Shown here: in pieces, positions 1 to 13,565 of the stretch
Layout of the letters: the number at the start of each line of letters is the position of its first letter
How positions within the stretch are numbered: the stretch's first letter is position 1
NCBI RefSeq assembly: GCF_030867145.1
Contig: NC_134421.1
Span: 23,877,979-23,941,978 of the forward strand
Direction: 5' to 3'
Length of the DNA: 64,000 nucleotides
Source: Opisthocomus hoazin
Taxonomy: Eukaryota; Chordata; Aves; Opisthocomiformes; Opisthocomidae
Notes under the pieces: generated by a model
Told to the model about the DNA's origin: nothing
The model's input: only the letters and a program-made list of their open reading frames with translations
Database searches by the model: none
Made by a program: the position numbers and the translations under genes

Positions 1-2840
1 AGACGGCTTAATTAGGAGCACAGCTGCTATAAAGGTAAAATATCAATATGTTCTGACATTATCAGGTATAAAACATATTCATAACTGCTTTTCAACTTAG
101 ATGTCATAGGTGAATTTACACATTATTTTGTGCATTCCTTGGAAATTAGATAGGCTATGTTCACACGCTGTTTAATGACTTCTGAGTGCTACCAAAAAAC
201 CCCCTAAAAAAACAGAAAATAGATCCAGGAAGAAATTACTCACCCAGTTTCACACCCTTTGCTTCAGAAGAAGCTGTTACTCCATTTGCTGGGCTTTAGT
301 CCCTACCTGCTCTCCCAAACAGAGGTTTATGAGTGCTGCGTGAGTCAGAACAGTAAGATTAGGGAAGCATATAAAAGGATGCTGAAGGGACAGTATTACA
401 GAACAAAGTGGAGAGATGGCAAAAATCTTGTTAAAGAAAAGGGAAAAATCTATTGATTTATGTCTTATCCTTGGAAGGCATGTGATTCTTCACCTTGACT
501 GTGTAACTTATACTGCTAATTTAAAACAGTCAACAAGACAGAAACTATATGAATGAAAAAGTCTCAGCTGAAGTTTATGTGACCCAAGTTTTACCATATG
601 TTAATTGCAAAATGTCATCACACATATTTATAGGATTTCTCTAGAAGTTATAAAGATGTGCACGCTTTGCATTTCTGTTAGTAGAATGAGAAAAGTTATG
701 TGTACTGGACCGACAGAAATCAATGTAATAACTTGTGTGTAAAAATAACTGTGCCAAAAACATATTAAGCCTGCACTATCCTGTATTTGGAGCCAATGTC
801 CAATTCTATTTGTACTGCAAATGTAAAACTACATCTATTACCGAAATATTCAAAATACATATGAATTTATTTTAATTTTGAGCTTGTCCTTCAAAAAAAA
901 TCTTTTATCAGAGAAAACACAGCTAGTGCCTTTCCTGTGAATTTTAAAATTCTCTTTACAAACATTATGCTCCATTGCTCACCTTGCTGTACCTTCTTCC
1001 ACAGAGCAAACCTCAGTATTGCCTTAAAGGGCATGTCTTTCTGTATTAAAAATGTTTTCTTTATTCCAGTTTGTCTTTTGCTGAATGCTGCTTCTTGTTG
1101 CCCCATTTGCAGTTGAGGCAACAGTTTAGGTTTTCATCGATCAGCTGAAACTAGTGAAGTAAATTTCAGATAAGTATCATGCTGTGCATGAGAAACTCCA
1201 TCTGGTCTCCGTTTGTACACATGCAGAACAACAGCTTTGTCCACTTCTACTTTTCTAGTTCTGATACCATGCACACTTCTTCACCTACTTAGCTTAATTC
1301 ACTATTGTAATCACACTGCTTCACATTCACTTATTTGAGTCTTTCTGATAGTGAAGTAGTTAGGGTCTGTCATCAACATGTTTCTTAGCGTGTAAAAGGT
1401 TCTCCCACACCAGGGGGACAGGCGTGATGTCAGAACATCAGAAGTGTAACATTCACTCCCTGTGGGCTGCACTGGCACTCGGCACTCTGTCTTGAGCAAG
1501 TTTGTTTGTTAAATATATTACTGCAGAAGCACAGAAATCTGTAATTGTTTGTCGTCTTTCCTGTTCTTGATGAAGGACACTGAATTATGCCAGGCCTTTA
1601 CGTGCTCCCAGTAACCTCCACTGGCATGGACGCTTACATGCATCAGCAGCAGATTTGAGCGGGAGCCCACATCTAGGCTCCGCTTCTTCAGGAAGCTGCT
1701 AGGGTTTGCCAGCCCAGCCACATCCCATACCATGACTTTTGATAAAGATATCTAGTTGATAACAGACAAGAAACTTGATCTGTATCCACAACAATTAGCC
1801 AGACACTTTAAAATAGTTTGTGCATGCTTTCTATATGCACATTTCACATTTGTGCCATCCAACTTTATAAGGAAGAACTTGCGTCCCATAAAAAGGGAAG
1901 ACATCCACCATTTAGAGATAAGTGAAGCTTCTTATGGAAGTATTAAGACCCACTTTAAACAGTTACTGTCTTAGTGTGTGATTTTTTGGCATTGCCTGGT
2001 GAAAATAACATCTCATCCAAGCCTTAAGATGCATTCTTGAACTACATCCATGGAATAAAAACAGACAACGTAAAGCTGAGTAGTTCCAGATTCTGAAAAG
2101 AAAGAGAGAGCTCTAAGTGCAAAAAGGAACAATGTATAAAGTAAGTTTACAGTAACTGCTGATAAAATGTTCCTGGGATGTGTTTTTATTAAACAAACGT
2201 GCGTTCAATCACCAAAGTAAATCTCCAGACCAAGTAAATTCCAATGCTTTGCAGAAGAAACTTTGAACTGGGCATTTAATGTTGTGGAAAAGGTTATAAT
2301 TCAAAGATAATCCTGCATCTTTGGTTCTGACTCTCAAGCTAAAACTTTTGTTAAGTATATTTTACTGCAGGCATAAGATAGTTAAAGGAAAAGGCAGAGA
2401 AATGAATGAGTCACTTGGCTGAAGAAGCACAGCAGCATTGAGGTCTGAGTGCTATTTGTTAGCTCATGTCTAGCAGTATAAAATAAGTTGGAAAACAAAA
2501 GTCTGTTTGTAATTTGTTTTACAACCTGAAATGTTTTTCCTCTAAAATACAAAAAAAATTCCTTGTATAAGGCTATGGCTAGTGGTCTAAACTTTTTCAG
2601 GTTTGTGAAACACTGATCATTCTCTCATCCCACAGGAATAACAAATGGGTTGTCCTTGTACAAAATATGGTATCCACCTGCACTTCATTAGAGCGCTGCG
2701 TTTTTGTACATGCCACACCACGAGATCACCATGATGACATAGCAGCTTCAGAGAACAGCGTGACTAGGGCTTTTTTTTTTTTTTCCCCTCTTGTAACACA
2801 GAGGATCTGGCAGACTTTTACCTCCTGACACTGTTTACAG
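1..2840. other. 5' flank of LUM (expected DCN-LUM intergenic region)
   Basis: No coding exon can be recognised here. Reading frames are short, AT-rich and do not resemble any family known to me. By the conserved vertebrate gene order, decorin (DCN) should lie further upstream. Visible local features are a poly-T run at about 2769-2784 and an AP-1-like TGAGTCA at about 2407, about 500 bp before the proposed first LUM exon. Calling this region regulatory is inference from position only. Confidence 0.5.
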
Positions 2841-2849
2841 CATATATTG

Positions 2850-2912
2850 GTCGATACAGTCCCTTATTTCATCTGCTCTGGGAATTAAGGAAAGCAGCTT
2901 CAAGGCAGTAAG
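2850..2912 (+). other. LUM: Tentative LUM non-coding exon 1 (5' UTR); start not resolved
   Basis: LUM genes in other vertebrates begin with a short untranslated exon followed by an intron in the 5' UTR. The coding exon here starts with a clear acceptor only 20 bases before its ATG, so an upstream exon must exist. The best donor in the 3-4 kb upstream is the perfect consensus AAG|GTAAGT with GT at 2913. A TATA-like CATATATT lies at about 2841-2848, so the transcription start could be near 2870. The 5' limit given is a guess. The resulting intron 1 would be 2913-6048 (3136 bp). RNA data would decide it. Confidence 0.4.
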
Positions 2913-5900
2913 GTAAGTGCTGCTGCATGTTTTAACTGTAATGTTCAGCTATTTAAATATAGCTGTAATGGGAAAATGCTTTCATTCAGGATAAGCATGT
3001 CAGGATAAGTTTGCCAGTTTGTGAATTGAACACAAATCAACAGTTGCTTTGTGGATATACTTTCTCAGTTTCCTTAAAACAACCTCACATATTTTGTGCA
3101 TCAGCGTTGCACTTTTTTATAGTCTGTTTTGCTCTACTTCAGAAGAGTTGATGTACAGTACAAAGAAATTTGTAAGACTATTCACTGCTTGCTTCTTCAT
3201 TCATAAGCTAATAGAGCTCCACAGACTCCATTTGTTAAATCATTTTGCTTCTTTTTACAAAAAGACAAGGTATCCTGATATTTCAATAATTAATCAAGTA
3301 AACAATGAAAGGAAAATTATAGATATTTTGAAAATTTTAGATAATTTTAAAGGAAATTTTAAACATATTAGTGATACATTTTAAAATTAAAACTTTTGCA
3401 AACTATGTAAGATGTTATGCTACAGAATAAGGGTATCTTTAGTTTAAGGCTGATTGAATTATAAGCTTATATTTATTTTGTTTCACAACAACTTTTAAAT
3501 TAAGGTAGTATAGACTAGCTCCAAAATAGTTTCAATGATTTGTCTACTCTACTGTAGTAAGCATTTTTCCAGAATCTTGGATTTGCCATTTAGTATGTTT
3601 TGGCAAGTTGCCTCAGCAACTTCACCAATATTTTCACAGGTATTTTAAAAACATAACAGGTTAGAACAAACACAGGCAATTAGTTCAAGCATATTTATAT
3701 TACAAGATAAACATCTAAGAATATATTCTGATTTTATCTTTTGGATTCATATAGTTCAGTGCAACAAACAAATGTGTATACACAATCTATTTATCTTTTA
3801 CATTTCTGATAAGCTTTTAGATATATGACTTAGGAATCCATGAATAAACCAAGTTAACTACACTACATATGTATTTTACTGTGCTATTTTATGTCACAGA
3901 CATGCTCATATGCCCTTGCACTACAGAATTGTCATCTATATTTTAAAATATTTTTAATAAAATAATTCAAAACATCCGCTATCAAACTTTTTAATGATTT
4001 CCAGGGTTGTGCAGAGCAGTTCAACATTGTATATTATTTGAAAGAACTGTCAGCCTATGATATCAATAATAGCATTTAGCATTACAAATATAATTTGAAA
4101 CTAGAAGAACAACAGAATCTGAATTTAACATAGGATGTTTATGCTACTTTATCAGTAAGACTATAGAATGATGCAAATGTGTAAAAATGCCACTGTAAGT
4201 CCAAAGAGTGTAGTCCAAGAAGTTCATTACACTCTGTCTTATACTTTGAATGCAGGAGCAGTTAGTCCTCCACCCTTAATGTTTAGTACCTAAACAGGAC
4301 CAGATTTTGAGCTCAGCTGTGCCACAGTAGTGTCTTTGCTTTTAGAGGAGCTGTACTTACTTATACCAGCAGAGGACTGAAGGTTGAGTTTGCATGTTTT
4401 TATGCAGTAATGAAGAACAGAGAGAGGAAATTACACTGATAACTCTTATTTCAATGATTGCTCTATGCTACGGTTTGTAATTAGATAAATGCAATGGGAC
4501 CAACACCATGGAAAAGATATGCAATTGTCCTTATTCAGGGGACAGCAGCTTAATATCTACCAGAAGGACTTTGTTGGTGACTGACTGGAGATAACATGAG
4601 AACATTTTAAAAAAAATCTTCATGCTGTACTGCATGAAATTAATAGACCCTGCCTAGACGTGCTTTAGTTGAGATTATTAGCTGACTAGAATATGATGTG
4701 GCTTTTATGAAGTCAATAAAAGCATGAAAATGTAGAATTAGGGAAGACGTTCTGGCTATGGCCCTGCATTTTCACACTAGGTACTCTGTGAACTCTAAAC
4801 AATGCCAATAGCAAGACCAACTTACTCTGCTGGAAGATTGCCCAGATCTGAGATCAATATCTGGTGGTCTGTTTACAGGCTTCACATACTTTCTGAAATT
4901 AATTGAGAACAAGAAGGTTCTAAGGATTTTCTTCATTGTCTCACTCTCTGAACAGGATTTGAATACACCGAGCCTTGTCTTTTACTGGTGAAAATCAGAG
5001 TAAGCTCACTGACTTTAGTGATGCTAGACCCACTTTTCCAACACAAGACCTATCTAGTTAGTAAGAAATAAAAGCAAGGTACGAATCTTCACAGATTAGC
5101 ATCTTATGGAGTATCTGATGAGAAAGGTTTGTCCTTAAAAAGTAAGGTGAGACCACTTGTATCGATATAACAGCAAAACATCCCCAAGGACACTGAATGT
5201 CCTTTTTCTGTATGTGAACTGGAAGACCAAGTATGTGAAGCCAGTGCTTTATTGTTCTATTGATTTAGAATGGCTATGTATGTAATCAATACATTTATTG
5301 TTACATATAGAATTTTCAAGAACATTTGCGCTATCTGAAATTCAGTCATTTTAGATCCACTGTAGATCCATATTAGATAGAGTATACCTGTGCACACATA
5401 TGCAGTGTTAGTTGCTGGACACGTCCAGGAGAATATACTATATATTTCTACTACTTTGTTCTTTAGGTAAATATGAAACTTAGTGGATCATGCTTTACTG
5501 GACGTGATCCATGAAAAGAAGATATTTCAAGCTACAGGCATCTTAACAATACACTATTCAGCAGATCATTACCCTCAGTTTGTAACTTCCCTGGCCTTTT
5601 CAAACTTAAGTCAAATTGACACGTTATTTAGATATGAGGCAATTCAGTATATTAGGAATGCTTGATAGAATTTAAATGGCAGAACTGCCTCTGAACATGG
5701 CCTTCAACAAAACTGAAACCTCTTCTGTTCCAAGTTTAAAAAACTTCGACTCTATCATCTTTCTTGTGACTTAATGAATGAATTCAGGAAGATATAAATA
5801 CTGTTTTACTTACAACAGCAGAATGGCCTGCAATTTTGCATTACAAAGGCAGATTGTAACAAGAAAGGGACTGTAAGTAGTAACAGTGCAATACTAGCAA

Positions 5901-6068
5901 ATGAATGCATTTTTTCTTAATAGCTTTAAACAGGAAGGAGAAATTAATCACTTCTCAATTATAATATTTATGTGGTAAAATTTCAAATATTGCTGAAAGA
6001 GGAAATAAAATCAAAGTTATAACTTTTTTATTCCCTTTCACCATACAGGAACAAGACACTTTGCAAAG

Positions 6069-6945
6069 ATGACTTTAAACTCCCTACCCGTCTTTCTGTT
6101 ATTGATTGGTGGCATTTTTTGCCAATATGTTTACGGTCCTGAAGATGATTACGGTTATGATCCTTTTGGGCCATCCTCAGCAGTCTGTGCCCCAGAATGT
6201 AATTGTCCTTTAAGCTACCCTACCGCCATGTATTGCGACAATCTTAAATTGAAAACAATTCCGATTGTACCAAGTGGAATAAAATACCTCTATCTTCGAA
6301 ACAATATGATTGAGGGCATTGAAGAGAACACATTTGATAATGTAACAGACCTACAGTGGCTGATCTTAGATCACAACCATTTGGAAAATTCAAAAATTAA
6401 GGGAAGAGTCTTCTCTAAACTAAAGCATCTGAAGAAACTTCACATTAACTACAACAATTTGACTGAAGCTGTTGGACCACTCCCCAAAACGCTGGATGAC
6501 CTGCAATTAAGTCACAACAAGATCACAAAAGTCAATCCTGGTGCACTGGAGGGGCTGGTGAATCTGACTGTCGTTCATCTCCAGAACAACCAGCTGAAAG
6601 CAGATTCTATTTCTGGGGCTTTTAAAGGCCTGAATTCACTTTTGTATCTTGACTTGAGCTTCAATCGACTTACAAAGCTACCAACAGGACTGCCTCACTC
6701 TTTACTCATGCTGTATTTTGATAATAACCAGATCTCCAATGTTCCTGATGAGTACTTCCAAGGTTTTAAAACCCTGCAATATTTACGCTTATCCCACAAT
6801 AAATTAACAGACTCTGGAATACCAGGCAATGTCTTCAATATTACTTCACTGGTTGAGTTGGATCTCTCCTTCAATCAGCTGAAGAGCATTCCAACCGTCA
6901 GTGAGAACCTTGAAAACTTCTACCTCCAAGTCAACAAAATTAACA
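6069..6945 (+). CDS. LUM: Lumican, coding exon 2 (residues 1-292 and first base of codon 293)
   Basis: Lumican is a secreted class II small leucine-rich proteoglycan that binds fibrillar collagen and controls fibril diameter and spacing; in cornea it carries keratan sulfate. The exon starts at 6049 after a pyrimidine-rich acceptor ending CATACAG, and the ATG is 20 bases in. Residues 1-18 form a signal peptide ending in Cys18, followed by Gln19. Residues 20-30 are rich in tyrosine and acid (Y20, Y22, Y28, Y30), the usual sulfation zone. The N-terminal cysteine cap C40-x3-C44-x-C46-x9-C56 is the class II pattern. Ten LxLxxNxL-type repeats follow, at residues 74, 98, 124, 145, 169, 194, 215, 239, 264 and 284. 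N-glycosylation sequons, the attachment points for keratan sulfate chains, are at N91, N130, N165 and N257. The exon ends in codon phase 1 at donor A|GTGAGT (GT at 6946). The open frame running on to 7016 is intron read-through. Confidence 0.97.
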
Positions 6946-7739
6946 GTGAGTTAAATTTGCATATTTTCATAATTTTTTACCACAGACTGGAACTGAGAGT
7001 CAATGCAAGTATCTGAAAGGATAGATCAACCAGTTTGAAGAAATGGTACTGGTTAGACTGTCAGCACGCTGACATTTCCCTGACTGTTGTCCACATTAAT
7101 GTTAAAAGACAGGCATTTACCTGATAACTACTCAAATTAACCTTAAAGACAGAAGTTTCTGTTTTCATGCTAATGTGGGTATTATTGGCCAAATCTTCAT
7201 CTCACGTAAATTGGAATAACTCCATAGAAGCCAAAGGAGTTGTCTTGTAGAACTGAGGAAAAAATAATGGGAAAAGTTTAATCAGTGTGGAAGACATTCA
7301 TAATTCATAAGTCAGCAAAAAGAGACAGTTATCAGCTGGGGATTTTATGTGTAACCTTTCAGAGAGCTGGTAGTGAAAGTGCTAGAGGGAGGAGACAGGG
7401 AGAAGACAACAAATTCATAAGGTATCAGGCATGAGGCACAGTGAAAACGATACAACAAAGTTGCTGATTTTTCTTTCCTCCCTTCTCTCATGCAGTATCC
7501 CTCTAAACCCATCTTGAAATCCAAAGCTGTTTGGAAACAACCCCTGTTGTTTCTTCTTTTCATTCCCATTCCGCATGTCATAATCAGAAGGCAAGCTTGT
7601 CTCCATTCAAGCATACTTTGAAAAAATATTCATTTTAAAGTCAATAAATGTCACATCTTGCATGAGATCACAGAGATTTCTAATCAGACAGGGTTTTACT
7701 AGGCTGTCCTAATCCTGGGGTGGGAAGGAGGCATTGCAG

Positions 7740-7780
7740 AGCTGGAGAGGCCTCACCGTCGCGTAAGAAGCTCTCCAGCT
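7740..7780. repeat. Short inverted repeat (10-bp arms, 21-bp loop)
   Basis: AGCTGGAGAG at 7740-7749 is the exact reverse complement of CTCTCCAGCT at 7771-7780. The loop contains two CpG-bearing triplets (CCGTCGCG), unusual in this AT-rich intron. It could fold as a stem-loop; function unknown and chance is possible. Confidence 0.5.
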
Positions 7781-10224
7781 GCACCTCTGTCAATGGTGGA
7801 CTCTGATGGAGAAGCATATCTGTCAAACATAATAGCGTTTCTGCACAAGGACTTGCATCATCGTGCTACTTGGTGTAAAGTAAACCATAAAACCCTTTCT
7901 TTTGTTTGCCTGCTTGTATTCATCAGAGGTTTAGGTTATCAGTGTCAGCAATTCCATACATAGCTAACTCTATGCAGACATAGCCTCTAAAGGCAAATAT
8001 TTTAGCACGGATTTTACCAGACAAAGGGCAAGACCTAATGGAATGTTTTGTATTTTCTTATTTTCCTCAACATTATGATTTTTGTTTTCCCTTTATGTCT
8101 TAGTTCCTTGTTTTGATGAGGGAAAAAAAAAATGAGTGAATACTTCTTACATGAAGCACCGCACACAGTGACCTGTAGAGCTCTGTCAGATACTCTCCCT
8201 CATCTAAATGAGCCAACAATGATGATGTTTAATTTCTCATGATATACACAAGGCAATTTTGGCTGCTTAAAATGGTTGGTCTGAGCCTTCTCCAAGATAC
8301 TCAGCTACTGAGTTTGCTTTCCATTCATATTTCCAAGGACTTCTGAGAAATTGTGACAAGAATTTAATTTAGCTTTGAAAGCTGTATTTCCAGACTACTG
8401 GTCAGCAGCAGATGGGGGATGGTGTGATCCTTTATCATAAAATCTAGCAGACCTCAATAATAAATTTTCTTGACTATCTAATTTCACAGGCATAATATTG
8501 TGTTCTCTAAGATGCTAACTGAATACGTGGGAAAAAATTTAGTTATCAATAAGCATTTCAGTTTAATGAAGCACCAGTTACAGCATGATCAAAGCCTTTG
8601 CAGTTCACTATTCATTACACCTGGCCTACAGCTGTGAGTGCTTAGTCTTTCTAAAAATTGAGTTGATTTACCTTAGAGTATTTAAGCCTCAAACAAATGA
8701 CTAGTTTCTTTTTTTAATAAAATACTGTAATCTGCTGGAGATTTATGTAATCATGGCTGTAAATAAGGCCAGCTTCCCTTCCATACCATGGCCTGTAGTA
8801 CACATATACTGAGAGAGGGACCCTTCAGTATTAGAGGTGATGATAAATTGTCCTAAAATGTACCAAAGGAATAAACTTTCAGATTATGCATACATAGTTA
8901 AAAGTTTTCACTTACACTAAAACCTAACATAAATATATTTCTCCAGAGTTCTTCATTTGTTACTGTGTCCCTTTTTCTCAGGTACCTTTAGGCTATCAAT
9001 CAACATTTATGTTTGTCTAAGGAAGAGTAATATGGTTCTAACCCTTTTAATATTACTAGAAAGGGAATTTTTCTCTAAATTATTGTCTGTGAGTTTCATC
9101 CTAGGCTTGCTACAGTCATTATGCATTGCAACACATAGGAAATTACCTCTTTGAAAAATATTCTCCTTTGAGTGACATTCAGCTTTTTGAACAAGAGTTA
9201 ATGAATGTACACATAAAAATTTTGTAGCATAATTCGCTTCACTTCAGTATGTTCTCATCTGTGATGCAGTGGTCAAAGTGAATAGCAAACCGGAATGAAG
9301 ACAAATTCAGAGTAACTCCTCTGATCTCTAACTAATAAATCGAAGCCCATTTATTATACTGAATTTGTTAGGTATCAGCTGTATACTCCATCCACTGTAC
9401 TTGATGCTAGTTGGATCTGCAAGCTAGCATAGGACCATGGATGGTTTATAAAAGCTCTTGCTTCCTCCAGACCTCAACCCTAAACAGTAACTCCTAAATT
9501 GAAATTTCTTTTTTTAATATTTCTTATTAGTAGTAATTTAAGGGTAGAATTTTCTGCTTAATAACAACAATGGCTTGTTATCATGCTTTAAGATGACATT
9601 AGGAATATACCTATATCTATGTCTTTTTATATACACACACACTTCTTTTGCAGACTCCTCAAAGTAAATAGCAACTCTGCAGGATTGAAGAAAGCAGAGA
9701 AATCAAAGAGGTTCAGTGGTACAAGAAAAGGGTCCTTGGGTGGTCTTTTCCATATTTCATTTGTACTTGTGAAGGATTAAGGAGAGAGTTGTTGTTTCCA
9801 CATGAAACCCCAGCAAGAAGACACCATGTGAATGGAGTATAACAAGGGGGAGTATTAAAATGTTCCTGATGACAGTTAAAGGGCCATATATTCTGCTCCA
9901 GTCCATCAGCTGGATCAGTACCTGCACCATAACTATAGTTATTCTAAACAATGGGCTGTGCAGAAATGATTCAGATATGATTACTGTGTGCCCACAGACC
10001 AGCAAGGATGACAATGGGACTTCAGATCCCATTAGGATTGCCCACAGTATTGTATGCGTGAACAAGGAATATTTACACAATCAATCTTCTTCTCAGCTAA
10101 AGACTGCTTGCACTCCTGAAGTACAAGGGATATACTCTCACCTAGCATATAGTAAAAAAAAGAATTTAGTCTAAAAAATAAGTGTTTCTATGCTCCGATT
10201 TTGCTCTATAGGTGTGGAAGAATT

Positions 10225-10356
10225 GGAGAGGAGAGGAGAGGAGAGGAGAGGAGAGGAGAGGAGAGGAGAGGAGAGGAGAGGAGAGGAGAGGAGAGGAGAG
10301 GAGAGGAGAGGAGAGGAGAGGAGAGGAGAGGAGAGGAGAGGAGAGGAGAGGAGAGG
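10225..10356 (+). repeat. (GGAGA)n pentanucleotide microsatellite, about 26 copies
   Basis: A nearly pure 132-bp tandem array of the 5-mer GGAGA lies in LUM intron 2. The + (sense) strand is all purine and the other strand all pyrimidine, with mirror symmetry. Because the period is 5, all frames are open across it, giving false frames of repeated Glu/Arg/Gly on + and Leu/Ser/Pro on -. The array is likely length-polymorphic. Confidence 0.98.
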
Positions 10357-13323
10357 CCTGTGGCTGATTTATGTTTTTTTTTCCCCAGATATTTCAAATA
10401 TTCAGGTAGTTTGTTAGAATATCAGAATTTCTTATGGCAACAGACACTTTTAGTAAGAAAATAATTGTTCACATGAAAATTCAATTTTCATCCAGTCCTT
10501 CTTATTCTCTCAGTGTCTGGCTCATGCAGGAATTCTGTGTTAGGAAAATATGAATGCCATACTAGTGGCAAAATTCCAGGTACGTTGCCTCTGAACCTGA
10601 ATATTATAAATTCAACAAGAAATTTTAGCACCTGCAACACTAGTAAGTGTAATAGAGGAGGAAGTAAGATACTGACATATTTTATGCAACAATGCTCTAG
10701 TCTCACTGATCTCAGTTCCTGTACAGATCATATAGGTAACAGTACATTAAGTGCATTCACAAGACCCACTTATCTTATTTTCTACTAGTGGATACCACAA
10801 CCAGAAAACAAACATTTTGAATATGCTTCTAACAAATGACAATTATATGAACTGTATAAAACATTAATACCCAAATGCAAACAATCTGGACCAAATGTTG
10901 GAGCAAAATTCCACTGAAGCCCATGACAGAGTTTTTTGACTTCCGTGAGGACTAGATTTGCATCCACATCCAAAGTGGCTTCAGTCTCATAAATAGTCAG
11001 CACAGCTGGGTATTCTGGTAACCTAGATAAAATTTGTGGTTTACATACATGATATTTACATCCTTTCAGTAGTTAAGCATCTACCCAACTTGTATAAGCA
11101 CACCTTTTTTTGGAATCAAATGTCAGTATTTTTGTTCAAAAAGGTACAATATGGAAAAAAAAAATATCTAAATTTAGAAAGATTTCAAGTGTCTGCCTTC
11201 AATAAAAATATACCTACCATGTTGTTCCTGAATGACAAGAAAATGAAAAAAAAAATTATTAGAAATCATGTTTATTTTAATCTTTGCAAATTACACCCAA
11301 ATTATCTACAGAGAACGGGACCTAAATAGTTAATGGTATAGACTGTAGGCCAAGTAAATGAGTTCAAAGCCTTAGGAACTTGTGTTTTCATTCAGCAAAG
11401 TTCCATACAGATCTAATCGTCAAAATATCTCTCAGATTATATGAATTTATCTCACAAGAACCATCAGTTCACTTCAGCTGGTACCTTCTGAATTGGAAGA
11501 GAATCTGAATTGGTGTACAGGCTTAAATTACACTATATTGCAATATGGACTGACAAATAAATGTGCCATTAAGGTTGTATTTTATCCCTCACCCTTCCAA
11601 AGGAAGGCTGTACAATATACAAAATCTAGGAAACTGTTTTGATTTGCTTAATCAAATTTGTGATGAAGATATAATATTTTAAACACTTTTCCTTAATCCC
11701 TACTCAAAATAACTTATTTTGTGAAAGATACACATATCTTCACCCATTCTTCAATACCATATCTCTGTGTCCAAAACAATTAACTAAGCTCTAAGCTTTA
11801 AAGAGATGTCTGTAGAGATGGGTGTACATTTATACTGAGTTTACACAAGCCATGTTTCTTCAATGACAGATTACTGTAATGCCAGTTCTGAAAGAATCCA
11901 ACTGAAGTTAAAGTGGAGATATGAAAGATACTTTCTCCACTTCCTTTAGTACTACAATGTGATGTAGGTCATCACATTTTCTTAGATGAGTTACATACTC
12001 ACGCAGAAAATATATATGAAGTGGTGTTTTCAGAAGTCCAGGAATGACCTGTCATTGGTAGTTAAAATGGCATCTGCTTTTGAGAACGCTACCTTGATTT
12101 CTCAGAAACTATGAGACCTGGTCCTTTGTAACATAAAAGCAACCAAAGATACGACATTTGTCCTCATACTGATGAATGGATTCATTGAGGGCGTCCCTTT
12201 AAAATATTTCCTGTGTGAATTCAATTGATGTCAATGGCCCAAAGAAGAACAAGCCTCTCAGACTGCTTCTTTAGCAGTGATGGAGCTTTTCAATAGACTA
12301 ATCCTCTGTCTAACTCCAAGGAAACACAGGTGAGAATGAAGGGCCATCTTTGTGGAATGACACAATGTGTTATGTGGAGGACATCAGGTTTATTCACACA
12401 CATTCTCTCTTAAGGGTAGAACTTCTCTGCATGACAGAGGTGTACAATATGTATATGTATGTTCTTATGTATACTGAGGACAGAGTTTGTCTCCTTCATG
12501 TAATTTCTAGCTTAGAGTTAATACTGCTCATAAGATACAAGTCATAGTTTTCCATTCAGGACCTGTCCGGTGTTATGTGAACCAAGTAATACTTCAACTG
12601 AATAGAGGCTATATATTTCATAACATATAAATGACAATAAATATAAATTTTTTAATAAATATTTTTTTACTTTTATACTCATCTTCTAATCCTGCTGTTC
12701 TGGAAAAGTTCAACTATATAATTTCAGTGTAAAACTCCTCCCCAGACCCAGCCCCAAATTTCATTTTGAAACCAGTAAATCAAAATGACACATCCAAAAT
12801 ATTATGTGACACATACACCCGTTGGACTGACTGTTCTTAAAGGTAAGGCCATATCATGGTTTCAGTTTCTCCAGAAACTTTTTACTTCCTTCAATATCTT
12901 ATGTAACACTGTTTTACCCTTCCATCATAATGTACCCAGCATGATCGATTCCTCCCTCTGCATCTCTGGTTTTACCAGAGATTCATTTTTTTCCTTTTTT
13001 CTAAACGCCAGATTAGACCTCCATATAAAATCTGAAGTCTTGAAAATCAAAAGGGTACTGGGAGCACACAGCACTTGAAAAACTCAGTCTTGAAATGCTG
13101 AACCTCTCACAACTAACAGAAAGAATCTCGCCTTACATGGGCTGCTCAAGTTCCAGTAAACTCATGGGGAGTTACTTCAGTGGATATGCAAGATACTGAA
13201 AAATAGTAGAATGCATTTAAGGTCACAATTTCCAAATAAAATTTTAACAGGAGAAAAATATTGTTTTGTCCTATTTGACCTAATTATTCATGCTTTTTCT
13301 TATTCTTGTTCCCTTTGTTTCAG

Positions 13324-13478
13324 AGTTCCCATTGAGCAGCTTCTGTAAGGTTGTTGGGCCAATGACCTATTCCAAGATCACACATTTACGCCTGGATGGA
13401 AACAATCTCACTCGGGCTGACCTGCCACAGGAGATGTACAACTGCCTTCGGGTGGCTGCTGAGATTTCATTGGAGTGA
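13324..13478 (+). CDS. LUM: Lumican, coding exon 3 (C-terminal residues 293-343)
   Basis: The acceptor TTTGTTTCAG at 13314-13323 joins in phase 1 to the previous exon and completes Lys293 (A + AG). The exon encodes the SLRP ear repeat and C-terminal cap. Cys300 and Cys333 form the conserved C-terminal disulfide. The last leucine-rich repeat LRLDGNNL is at 314-321, and N320 is a fifth sequon. The frame ends with TGA at 13476-13478, giving 343 residues in total, the length I know for chicken lumican. Because this exon is short and spliced, it is easily missed if only long open frames are read. Confidence 0.97.
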
Positions 13479-13565
13479 GATACCTGGGAGCATCCAGTTC
13501 CCTTCTAGGGGCAGTAACTACAGGAATTACATCTCGATAGCTCTTTAAAATTAGGATATGCCTTA

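Larger units (their letters stand above)
6946..13323 (+). other. LUM: LUM intron 2
   Basis: This 6378-bp phase-1 intron runs from GTGAGT at 6946 to TTTGTTTCAG ending at 13323. It contains the (GGAGA)n tract at 10225-10356 and an inverted repeat at 7740-7780. Apart from these it is AT-rich sequence in which I see no exon, RNA gene or recognisable transposon. Confidence 0.85.

Noticed and set aside
3049-3384. 111-codon + strand open frame before lumican
   Set aside because: AT-rich and Ile/Asn/Lys-heavy, with no domain; it lies inside the proposed LUM intron 1.
6946-7016. Extra C-terminal tail on lumican exon 2
   Set aside because: It is intron read-through after the GTGAGT donor; the true C-terminus with its conserved cysteines is at 13324-13478.
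10190-10464. Overlapping open frames coding repeated Glu/Arg/Gly on + and Leu/Ser/Pro on -
   Set aside because: They exist only because a 5-base tandem repeat has no stop codon in any frame; the flanks are not coding-like.
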